From: Poa pratensis
Lineage: Eukaryota > Streptophyta > Magnoliopsida > Poales > Poaceae
Direction: 5' to 3'
Length of the DNA stretch: 64,000 bases
Assembly (NCBI GenBank): GCA_947311845.1
Contig: CAMZMU010000123.1
Location: forward strand, 19,093,976 to 19,157,975
Shown here: positions 54,705-64,000 of the stretch, one piece after another
Position numbering within the stretch: the stretch's first letter is position 1
Layout: each line of letters begins with the position of its first letter
Position numbers and translations under genes: made by a program
Notes under the pieces: generated by a model
Seen by the model: the letters and a program-made list of their open reading frames with translations, nothing else
The model's database searches: none
What the model was told of the DNA's origin: nothing

Positions 54705-57700
54705 ACTGCACCAATCATTGATGGCGTCTCTACTCGATCAAATCCACGGACACGGCTGACGGCAAAAGTGAGCGGCGCCCCGTGCCATTGCCAAAGCCTA
54801 GCTATCTATATAGGTCCCTCCCTCTGAGACCCTCTCTCTGTTGCGCGAGCAGTTTGCGGTCGATGGATGCAGGGAGAGACTGTAGCTGATCAAGCCTTCT
54901 GCGCGCGAGGCTGCCACAGCATCCACTATACCCCGGCCGTTTACTTGCTCCTGCGGCGACGCATAGTACTTACGCTGTCGCCTCGAACGCAGCGCGCGGA
55001 GACAATCTCTTTATGCTCCTGACTGCTCGCAGCCAGCCGTCAGGCGTGGACGCATTGAACTCTCGCCGCCAGAGTCCAGCTTCTGCGGCCGCGCGCAGGT
55101 ATGCACTGATGCACACCGCGCCCCGGTCGCCTTGCCCGACAGTCCATCGCTGATCTGACGGCGGCGCTCTCCCGTCTATGGCTGACCTCTCTCAGAACAT
55201 GCACCAGCTGCGACGAGCCGACGAGGTGCAGTTTTCGCATTCATTTGGCGCGCTCCGGTGACGAGGACGAGGATCGGTGCCTGTGTGGACGCTACGCCTA
55301 CACGAAACTCCCGCCAATTTCCTGTCACCTCTACTGTTGGCACGCCTCCCCGACGTCCCTCCGCAGCATGCAAGCTGCAGATCTTCCACTGTGCGCGCCA
55401 TGGGCAGCAGTCAACAGTGGCCATACTCTAAGCTACCTCCTGCTTAGGCTTTTTTTTGTCTTGTATAATTCAAGGGGTGCATGAACAGTGCTGCGGGAAA
55501 GGTAAAAGGGGATCGAATGATTCGCGATGATGACAAGGAAAACAAATTAAAGAGGTGCAAACAGAGGATGCGTCGATCACGACCACTTCCATCCATTATC
55601 TAAAAATAAGAAATGTGTGTGGATCTTTCAGGAAAATAGATACAGATCGAGGGGGTGACTCACTCACAAATCACGATCTCGATTTTTCTTCAGGAGCTAC
55701 CAATATCCATGTTCGCAGCAAGCGTGCACAGTGCACCCACTAAAAGATGTTCTCTTCAACGGTAAGACGATGCTACTGGTAAGTATTCTAACATGTGGAG
55801 GAGTAGATTCGGGTGCATGCATGGCGCGTCTCGATCTGGTTATACATTCATCTGCGGATCGAAACGGGCAAGATCTGATGCCGGCCGGCCGTACACGAGA
55901 GAGGAAGCCACTAGAGGTGTTTCCCTCGGATCCAAGAAGACGACTCCACACCGTCTCGATCGCCATCGCCATCGCCAACTCGATCGATTACCCATTTATT
56001 AGTTCATCCTAGAGTTTTTTGTGTCCTTCCGTGTACTAGTATTTGCTTCAGTTTTGTTAGATCATTGGCCGGCGCATTTACAGAATATAAGTTCATGTGT
56101 TCATGTGTAAAGGGGGAGAGATAAAGTCGAGAAACTTGAGTGGATTTGGCCGTCTAGCAAAGAGACGACGCGTACAAAGTCTCGAAAAGGAGAGGAAAGG
56201 GAGAAGGGAGACAAGCCGTGTGGGAAATTAACCTTTTGCCCTCGATAGATCGGCTTCTTTCTACGTTTTCCTTTTTTCTTTTTTTGGATCGTCGTCCTTG
56301 TGGGAAAACTTTGCTCCTGGGCTCCTACCCGACTCACGAGCATCTGGTTCGCACAAGTGTCCGCCTTTATATTTATTTCAGGAAAAAATTATGTTGAATG
56401 TGACGCGATGGAGACCGGAGATTATTGCTACTACTGCTGGCCGTCCGCTCAATGTTTTTTCAACACATGCAAGTGCCAAAATAACAACCGTACATCAAAA
56501 TGCACGGGACGATATAGACAATAGAATTCCGTGTGCAGCAAAGGGAAGACAAGACAACACGTACACGGCTTGGTGTTGCGGGTCGTTTCGCTTATCATGC
56601 TGATGTGGAAGCGAGTACTACGATGAATGTTGCCTTGCCGGCACATAATAATTAGAGATCTACAGAAAGAAATAACAGAGAAAAAACTTTGCAACACATG
56701 GAATGTCAGGCCAGCGCCGTGAGCTCTCATGCTAGAACAGCGTCACGCGGCAGATGAAGCGGCGAAGCAATGTGGTGTCATGTACGGCGCGGTGGCCGGT
56801 GCTCACGAGCTAGGCGAGACGAGGCGAAAGCCACGGAAAATGTCGCGATCCGGGGATCGAATGAGCGTGAGCAGTCCAAAACTCTGCTGCTCCACCTATG
56901 TGATCGGTGCACCAACACTCGAACTGCAGTGTGGCCTGTGCGCCATTTTTTTCTGCTGTCAACACGTCGGGGGTTCAGTTGGATCCGGGTCAGACGGGAA
57001 CAACACACCGAGCGCGTCGCTGCTGTTTCCGGGGACTGGGATTGACGTGGAAAAGCGGGGGATTTGAGCTGGGTGTGGCCCGGGTCCAGGGACTGTGTGT
57101 GGAATCGGGATTATGATCCCGCAGGAATATAATCCCAGCGACGCGGACGGAAAGCAGGACGCCGTTTCCTGCTTTGGGCGATCCGCTGAGTATACGCCTG
57201 TGGACTGTGGTGTGGTTAACCCGGGCACGACTTGGTTGGGTGCACCAGATCTTTAGGTGCAACCGTGCGCTACGCCACTAACACAACAAATACCATGTTA
57301 TACATATTAAAAAAAAAAGGATGGATGGAATTGTTAATAGTGCTATATTTGAAATGATCAATGTGTTCCTCTGGTTAGCACTATCTACAGTCCAAAATAC
57401 TTGTGTTTTCGCTTCTTCATACTGGCCTCATGTGAATCTCTTGATTGAATGCTATCAAATTAATCATGTTTTATTCATTGCTATTAGAATGACGACTATA
57501 GTCTCGTGCACGACTGCACCCGATCTGCTCAATGTGTACAAGTACTCTCTTACGTGCAACATGTTTTTCACATGCGATTGACTACTGAAAATGTCACAAA
57601 AAATCGAAGTATTCAGATATTATGGAAAACATATAGTATTGATGTTGCAATTTTGCTAATACTTAAATTTCCATGCTTAAATAAGACAATTATGGATAAA

Positions 57701-57892
57701 CACAATACTTTTGTTGTATTTTCACTAGCATTTTAAATTCCATGATTGAATACGACTTGTGTTTGGCGTAAGAATAAATTTCCAACATGTGTTTATTTTG
57801 AGACACCTAGCATGTTTTGCATTTGAAATTCTAATCTTCACAAGTGTCGAAAGAATGCAAGGACACTGCTCATGAGCCAGCTAATTTGCCTA
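54705..57892. other. No gene or named repeat seen
   Basis: Mostly GC-moderate in 54700-55450 and mixed beyond. Short frames on both strands overlap without domain content. 57270-57890 is AT-rich. Nothing with transposon ends is found here. Confidence 0.4.
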
Positions 57893-58295
57893 GGGCTCTG
57901 TTTGGATGTCGGTATTCGAGCAAATAATTGGGAGTTGGAATCTAGTTTCCTGAATTATGTTGTTTTGTTGTGATTTGAATTAAGAGTTGGAATTGGCAGC
58001 CGAATTCCACGGTATTAAACTACAACTAAAAGATGCCTTCTCCAATTCAAAGCCTCACCCCTTTGAATTGGGTAGAATTGTCTCTTTCTCATGTAGTGCC
58101 CAAATATACCAGATAAACATTGAAAAGAAAATTGGAATTGACTGCTCTCTTTGATTCCAGCTTGTTAGTGACCAATAACTGCACAACCAAACACAAGTTT
58201 GTAATCGATCGACACCTCGTCTTAAGACCAGCACTGATTTGGTATTGACCTCAATTCAATTCCAAGCCCTCCAATACAGACATTCAAACAACGCC
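57893..58295. mobile_element. 403-bp MITE with imperfect TIRs
   Basis: The left end GGGCTCTGTTTGGATGTCGG and the inverse of the right end, GGCGTTGTTTGAATGTCTGT, match at most positions over about 24 bases. CTA precedes the left end and TAG follows the right one. No coding sequence is present. The (G)GGCxxTGTTTG(G/A)ATGTC end suggests a PIF/Harbinger or hAT MITE. Confidence 0.6.
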
Positions 58296-58905
58296 TAGGT
58301 AATCAGTTCACTGGCGGTGTGGCATTTGGCCGCACCGATTTCTAAAAAAAAGACAACGAGCATTGGCATACACATCGATCGCGCCGTAGTCCGCAGCTCG
58401 AGTGCAAACCCCTGATACGTGCCGGCGTTTTGGTTTTGCCCCGCGCGCCCAACAGGCAAACAAAATGGCCTGGCCCGAATGCTCCCGGGCGCAGCAGCCA
58501 ACGGGACGTCGCTGCTTTCACGACGTCTTTCCGTTCACCCGTCTCGACGGGAAGTTACAGTGCCTCCTCGGGTTTGACCGCCAGAGAGAAAAGCGTGCTG
58601 GACTACCGGAGGCCGTGCCCGGGTTGGTGCCCTTTGCAGGCATGCAACACAGAGCAGAGCAGTCAGGCTCGCCCAAAATGACGATACTGCCCCTCCGACC
58701 CCGGCTCTACCTCTTGGCCGCCCCTGCTGCCCTACATGGTCACCCTCACATGGCATGGCATGCGCAATGCCCGAACTGCCCCTCCCCATCCTCTTGGCCA
58801 TTTCTCCCGCGCCGGCAATTTTCCTGTGTTTTTATTCTGTGGGTGAGCGAGGCGTGCCGGTGCCACATGGCGTAGGGGCGAGTGGTGCCACCGAGGCGCT
58901 TTCCT
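58296..58905. other. No supported gene
   Basis: A 157-codon plus frame (58402-58875) is open but has no domain and overlaps equally long frames in other registers. It is not called. Confidence 0.35.
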
Positions 58906-59215
58906 ACGTGTATTCATCTCTGCTCCTTTTGCAGGAACGGCCCTGTGGTACCTCCGATTTGTGGATGCTCAATAGGCAAATCGAGCTCTTCAAAATGTAG
59001 TCAGCTCTGCTCCTTTTGTAGAGAGAGGCATGTGGTTCTTCAGATTCGTGGATCCTCCCTTGCCAATTAGAGCTGTTTGAAATGCAATCCTCTGCCATTT
59101 CGCAACGAGGGTCTTGCGGTTCTTCAAATTTGTGAATACTCGCATGGCAAACCTTTTTTTTCTTGGAAGGCTCACATGGCAGTTGGAGGCTTGGAGTTCT
59201 TCAATTTCGTGGATC
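58906..59215. repeat. Degenerate tandem repeat, period about 88 bp
   Basis: Units begin near 58917, 59005, 59090 and 59180. They share CTCTGCTCCTTTTG(C/T)AG, then TGTGGT(A/T)C(C/T)TC and a TTCGTGGATCC-like block, and end in a TTTGAAATG or TTCAAAATG box. Two units match well and two weakly. On the minus strand units translate as 29-residue repeats (RIHESEEPHASLYKRSRAD-like), so it may derive from a repeat-protein exon. Confidence 0.55.
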
Positions 59216-59990
59216 CGGTCCATACGAGTTTAGCAGTGGATGGATTTTACGATAGGAGCGTAAACAACTGGACTGGTCGTATGGTCAGAGGCAAATACAT
59301 GGCCGGAGTACATTTTTGTGCGCGCTAGGCTGTGAGCCGATGGACCAGCACGCGGTTTACATAAGAACCAAGCAGTTTGATTTTGAAGATGAACTAATTA
59401 TTGATGGACACACTAATTTTCTTATTCACACTTATCTTAAGCGAAGCTTTACCGGTTCTCGCCGGCTCAGATGTGTACTTAATGAAACAAGACGGGGAGT
59501 CCAGGACAGCTGACAGGGGCCAAGCTATCAAATGATGCTTGCAAAGATAAATTCTTAAACGCTACTCCGATCACAAGAACCATAATTTCTTTGACAAGAA
59601 GATATGCAACAACACGGCTATAGTCTATATACAACACAACAGAAATGTTTGGATCTAGGCTCCTATTAGCGGTAACTTTATCTTTACATAATTTTGAAAT
59701 TATTATAAGAAAATATACATGTATATGTAGGTGTGTTTCATACATTTACTATCTTCACATTTTCCTTGCAAAATCTTGTGGAAGCCGCCTGAAAGTGATT
59801 TTTTTTTCTCCGGTTAATGCTAAAGGACAACATTCTAACTAAAGACATTTTTTAAAAAAGGGGATTGCCAGGAAATGATCAACATCACTTATGTCGCCTG
59901 AAAGAAGAGTTTGTAGATCGGTTGTTGTTCAATTGTAACATTTCCAAACTGGTTTGGCACGTAGTCTTGTGTGTTTTGGGTTGATGAGAC
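59216..59990. other. No gene seen
   Basis: AT-rich, only short frames. The last five bases before the LTR are 'gagac' (59986-59990), the likely left target duplication of the second Tat element. Confidence 0.4.
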
Positions 59991-60484
59991 TGACGAGGTG
60001 TACCCTCATCAAATCCCATGGTTAAGGACCTAGGGTTGAGATTATGGGGAGAGAACGTGGTAGTACTGGTAGTTTCGTCGGCTGACAAGCAGAGGCAAAG
60101 ATTTACCCAGGTTCAGGCCCCTCGGGTGGAGGTAAAGACCCTACTTCCTGCTTGTCTGTTATTGATCGCTGGAGATTATGAGGTTACAAGGTGGCTCCGG
60201 CGAGATGACGATCTCGCAAGAGCTTTGGTGGTTCGAGTATGGCTTGGTCTTAGATCGGCACCCCTCCCAGCCTTTAAATAGGCTGGGTCTCGGGAGTTTG
60301 TAACCGACCTAGTTTACAATAAGGAAAGTCTAAACCGACTACGCCTATGTCTAGTCTTGGAGGGTACTCCATCTTCTTGGGCCTCTTGTCTTGGGCTTCG
60401 AGTAGGCTCTTCGATATTGGGCCTTAGTCGTTACGTGCACCAGGTACCCTCATGATAGGGTACCCGATATGTATACCCATGTCA
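59991..60484 (-). repeat. 3' LTR of the second Tat element
   Basis: 494 bp, TGACGAGG...CCATGTCA on the plus strand. It shares long blocks with the 489-bp LTRs of the first element (GAGAACGTGGTAG, TCGTCGGCTGACAAGCAG, CACCAGGTACCCTCATG) with many substitutions and indels between. A TATA-like CCTATTTAAAGG lies on the minus strand near 60273-60284. Confidence 0.9.
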
Positions 60485-61066
60485 GTAGCCCCCGAGTACT
60501 TGTCTGACTCGAAGAATCGGGCATGGACTCTTTCGTAAGTGCACGTCATATGCTTTGTATTCTGTATATATAATTTGGAATTCCTGTATGAATAGCACAC
60601 GTTTGGCTATGTCGAGTATCTCATCGACTGTGTTTTGTTTATGATGACAAGGGATAATAGCTTAGCAGGCCCAGTACACTCGACGGATCGGGACTGGTTA
60701 ACTACACATTCGGGTAAAACCTTACTAGCTTTCAATCAAACTCGAGTCCCCGGACTCGAATCTGGAACAAACTGGTCAGATTCGACTAGGCCGCTGAGGT
60801 CTTACTGAGTCGATCTGCAGTATAACTTTGAATTTTACCCAACGCGTCCGTCGGGATTTTTCATCATGTCTGCTGACACGGAAAGTTAAGGATTGACGTT
60901 GCTGGAACGGTCCTTAGCCCAGCTCGAAAGTTCGGCGGGTCTTACCTTTGCACTATGCGTGCAGCATCCGAGGTATTTGCGACGGACGCAACTCGGGAAT
61001 GTTTCGAGTATGTTTTTTGAACTTTGTTGGACGAGTCGTGTCCTTTGTCGACTGATATTTGTGTTA

Positions 61067-61340
61067 TGCTATCGGGTGCGCGACAGCGCTCCCGATGGGA
61101 GTAGCCCCCGAGATTGTGCTTTATTGCTTTGCAATGGAGGATAATCTCAAAAATCCCTTACTCTGCATATGTTAATCGAAGAAATTTGTGCCATAATTCT
61201 ATCGGGTGCACGACAGTGCTCCCGATGGGAGTAGCCCCCGAGATTATGCTGTATTACTTGTAAATGGAGGATAATCTCAATCATTGTCTTAAGCATCTTC
61301 AGTCGAAGAATTTTTTGAATACGCTCCCGATGGGAGTAAT
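61067..61340. repeat. Tandem repeat in the 3' spacer, period about 132 bp
   Basis: Two nearly complete units (61067-61198, 61199-61320) start CTATCGGGTGC(G/A)CGACAG and carry GCTCCCGATGGGAGTAGCCC. A third partial unit starts at 61321. The first element has only one full and one partial unit at 13688-13830. Confidence 0.75.
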
Positions 61341-61715
61341 ATGACTTAGTCGAAGGAACGGTCGAGTGACCAATTTTGCCTTAAGAAGGTTTTGTCACAC
61401 CCGAACTAATCAAGGCAATCGAGTGACCAATATGCGTTGGGCATACTCGAACGTATTTTCTGAACAGATGCTTCAATGACGTCAGGGATGACGTTTATTT
61501 CGACTGCGATTTCTGACACGCGTGGCGTGCGTTATGCTGCGATTGATGGGACGTGACACATAGGTGGGCCCATTTGTGCAGAGCTGACCGAAGACGGTGC
61601 CGTTTGGACTTGATTTGACTATACGGGCCCACTTTTTCCGCAAGCGTGATGATGGCTCCTCTTTTTACGTGCGTAGTGGGCGGAGTGGCCGGCGACGGTT
61701 GCCCTCCGCGTTTGC

Positions 61716-61794
61716 CACGTGTACGGTCAGATTGCGTGCGTAACGCACGATTTGGATCTGAATGGCTGTGATTGCTTTTGACTTGTGGTAAATA
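61716..61794 (+). promoter_or_regulatory. Putative promoter of the antisense gene, second element
   Basis: CACGTG at 61716-61721 and TAAATA at 61789-61794, with the 68-base spacing also seen in the first element. Confidence 0.5.
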
Positions 61795-61928
61795 GGGGAA
61801 CGGCGCTGGCATTTGTTTTTTACCTGCCATTTGCTCTGCGCGCCGCCCCTGTTCCATCGTCTTCCTTGCGCTCTGCCTCCATTGCTCCTGTGCTAAAGCT
61901 TTGCGCGCTCCCCACCTGTTCGTTGACA

Positions 61929-64000
61929 ATGAAGAAAGTGGCGGGCAACAAGCGCTCTGCCTCGACTGCTGCCGCCGCGCCCGATGCGGCGGCGATGAAG
62001 GGGAAGAAGACTGCGGCTAGCGCATCTGCGGCCGCCGTCGACCTCAAGAAGACCAATGGATTGGATGAAATCCACCCTGAAGGAGGCGCAGCTGGACAAG
62101 CTGCGCGAGGAGGATTGCTGCCACCTTCCGACCAGCTCTTCGTCCGCGCACCTTCCCCAAGGAGGTACTTCCCGAGCCTCGCGCTAACGAGCGCGTCTGT
62201 TTCGCGGAGTTTTTGCCTAGGGGTTTCTCGCTCCCCCTCCATGATTTTGTGCGAGGTTTGCTTTTTGCCTACGGGGTGCAGATCCATGATCTCACCCCGA
62301 ACGGTATTCTGCACATTGCGTGTTTCATCACGCTGTGCGAGTGTTTTTTGGGAGTTGCTCCGAGTTGGGCATTATGGAAGTCTATCTTCATGGTCCGGCC
62401 AACAACCGAGGCGGCCGAACCTATCCAGTCGGAGGCCTGCAGATCCAAGTGCGCAGCGACACCCGGTACTTCGCCCTGAAGCCAGTCGACTCGGCGCAGG
62501 GGTGGAGGAAGAGGTGGTTCTATGTGCGAGTCGACCAGGATGGGCCCCAGCATTTTCGACTGCTGGTATAGCCGCTAGGACGAAAGCCTGGGACCATGAG
62601 CTTTCGACTGAAGAAGTGGCGGAAGCAGCGCCTGCTGGAGACAATTGGAGGGCTCCTTAACAGCGTCACGGGTGTGCATCTGATTGCCACCTTTGTGAAG
62701 ATGCGGGTATGGCCGCTCCGCGCTCGTGCCCACCCAATGTGGGAGTACGAAGGTCCCCTCGACTCCACTCGAATGAGCAAGGAGGAGCTGTCTAGGAGTG
62801 AACTGGTGGCACATGTGCGGTCCATCACCAGTACAAAACAAAGCGAGCCCTGCAATGTCGACTGCCCAGTCGATCCTTATGGGGCTGAAAAGCCTTTGCC
62901 AGAGGTTAGTGAATCTTTCGAGTCTATGATCTCTGTTTTTGTTATCCTTCTGTGCATCTTTTTGACTTTCGACTGCTATATTTGTATGCAGGGCCACTCG
63001 ACTACCTCAACTCTTCCTCCTCTTCCCGAAGATGGCCCAACTTATGAAACAGAGGTGACAGTAGAAGCGAAGGGAGGGGATGAATCGCCTTTACCTTCGG
63101 CTACCACTTCACCCACAGAAGAGGTTGAAGAGGAAGGGGTAGAGGAAGCACAGGGCAAGGAGCCTGCCGCGACTGAGGATGTTAGCGAGGTTCCTGCTCG
63201 CAAGCGCCGTCGGGCAGCCCAAGTTATGTCTTCTTCCACGAGCTCACCCGCGAGGAATCGGATGTGAGGGATGATGGAAACTCAGGTTCGTCTCCTACGA
63301 CCACAGCTGCTCCCTTGGACGTGAGTCCTTTGAGCTCGGCTCCTCCTCCTCCTCAGTCGGGTGGGCAGCTACCTTTTGGAGGCCCAAACTTTGACGAGCT
63401 CGACACTGAGGATGAAGAAGAGCACAGGTTTGCTCCTTTTTGTAATTTTTTTTATGAGTTGAGTACTTTTCTTATGTTGCATGTCTTTCGGTCACTTGCA
63501 GTGCTGAGACTGTGCGACCTCCAACTCCTCCAACCGAGAGAGCTCGACTCCAGACAGCCAGAAGCTTCCCTGTTGCGGCTGAGGTTGTGAAACAGTAGCC
63601 ACGGCTACTACCTTGAGCCGCCAAGATCGCGAGTTCGTCAACTCCGCAAATTGGACTTCTGCTGCCAAGCCTGCGCCTTGGGTTGAACACGTAAGTGTCT
63701 TTTGTCGAGTCTTCATTCTGGATTTATTTGTGTATAGCTTATGCTGGTTCCATTGTGCATGCAGCCCTTCTACCTCAACCTGGTGAATCAGGCAAGCTTT
63801 TGTCCAGGTTGAACAAGAGAGGGACAACTACGCGCTGCCATGGAGCAACTCAGCCGTAAGTGTGTTTGACTTCTGTATGCCTTGCTTGTCGATTGTGAAT
63901 GACATCTGTCCATCTATCTCAGGTGACAAGGCAACCGCTGAGTCTCGGGTTAAAGAGCTAGAAGAGGCACTCGCCAAGGAGCGCGCGGAGTCGAAGAAGG
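61929..64000 (+). pseudogene. Antisense Transposase_28-like gene, frameshifted copy
   Basis: Starts MKKVAGNKRSASTAAAAPDA at 61929. The Transposase_28-like domain is spread over several frames: LPSDQLFVRAPSP-like sequence in the first, MPRGFSLPLHDFVRGLLFAY in the second (62213), RTYPVGGLQIQVRSDTRYFA in the third (62410), and RVWPLRARAHPMWEYEG in a fourth segment (62596 on). The exon 1 donor is likely after GAG at 62904 (GTTAGT) and the acceptor TATGCAG before 62992, parallel to the first element. Exons continue to the window edge with the coiled-coil region. At least three frameshifts make it non-functional. Confidence 0.75.

Larger units (their letters stand above)
59991..64000 (-). mobile_element. 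Second Tat-lineage Gypsy element, 3' part only (runs off the window)
   Basis: It begins with a full LTR (59991-60484), then the PPT, a repeat-bearing spacer and the antisense Transposase_28-like gene on the plus strand, in the same order as in the first element. Gag-pol should lie beyond the window end on the minus strand. LTR and gene are clearly related to, but diverged from, the 12628-25875 element. Confidence 0.88.

Noticed and set aside
58402..58875. 157-codon plus frame as a possible gene
   Set aside because: No domain, no clear promoter context, and equally long frames overlap it in other registers. The composition suggests chance openness.
1..64000. CRISPR arrays, bacterial operons, phage or plasmid features
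   Set aside because: Spliced genes, plant transposon types and intergenic composition show a plant nuclear genome. No regular short spacer arrays are present.
1..64000. tRNA, rRNA or known miRNA genes
   Set aside because: No cloverleaf-compatible A/B box pair or rRNA-like block was noticed by eye. A tRNAscan or Infernal run would be decisive.

Overview
The window looks like plant nuclear DNA from a grass, most likely a Triticeae genome (wheat, Aegilops or barley relatives). The evidence is a dense, nested transposon landscape: Stowaway MITEs with CTCCCTCC ends, a CACTA element with CACTACAGG ends and GCCGTCGGCATA subterminal repeats, Tat-lineage Gypsy elements with an antisense Transposase_28-type gene, Helitrons, Mutator-like elements and L1-type LINEs. 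I see no intact host gene. Everything gene-like is either transposon-encoded or a decayed or captured fragment.

Left part (1-11443). A multi-exon minus-strand host gene, readable from about 7552 down to 636, is decayed: there are frame switches inside the coding run, a 7-bp difference in an early exon, and an in-frame TAA in the next-to-last exon. A LINE remnant and a Stowaway MITE lie in its introns. A second LINE remnant (8219-9003, plus strand) and another Stowaway (10168-10270) follow.

Central nest (11444-26979). A non-autonomous CACTA element (about 2.3 kb without its insert, 3-bp TSD 'cag') holds a 13.2 kb Gypsy/Tat retrotransposon (12628-25875, 489-bp LTRs, 5-bp TSD 'atcac'). Gag-pol lies on the minus strand (gag, PR, RT, two RNase H domains, INT). 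A 4-kb region between INT and the 3' LTR carries spliced genes on the opposite strand. I see no difference between the two LTRs, yet pol is frameshifted, including at the YVDD catalytic motif.

Next (28211-30200) is a second partial copy of the 5' part of the left pseudogene. A Pack-MULE (28917-30102, about 145-bp TIRs, perfect 9-bp TSD) carrying a fragment of a quinone-oxidoreductase gene interrupts it.

Helitron region (32453-45679). An 11.4-kb Helitron (34232-45679, minus strand) encodes a Rep/helicase broken at the Rep-Hel junction. It has picked up a PP2C exon in the opposite orientation and holds an internal 250-280-bp direct repeat. A second Helitron-type 3' end of the same design lies 1.8 kb further on (32453).

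Right part. There is a Tourist-like MITE (47018-47096), a small MULE (47324-48227), a nearly full L1-type LINE (about 48237-54704, minus strand), a 403-bp MITE (57893-58295), a degenerate array with a period of about 88 bp (58906-59215), and the 3' LTR plus antisense gene of a second, older Tat element that runs off the window end (59991-64000).

Limits: boundaries come from reading by eye. Splice sites are judged from GT/AG and frame only. Small indels could be assembly errors rather than mutations.
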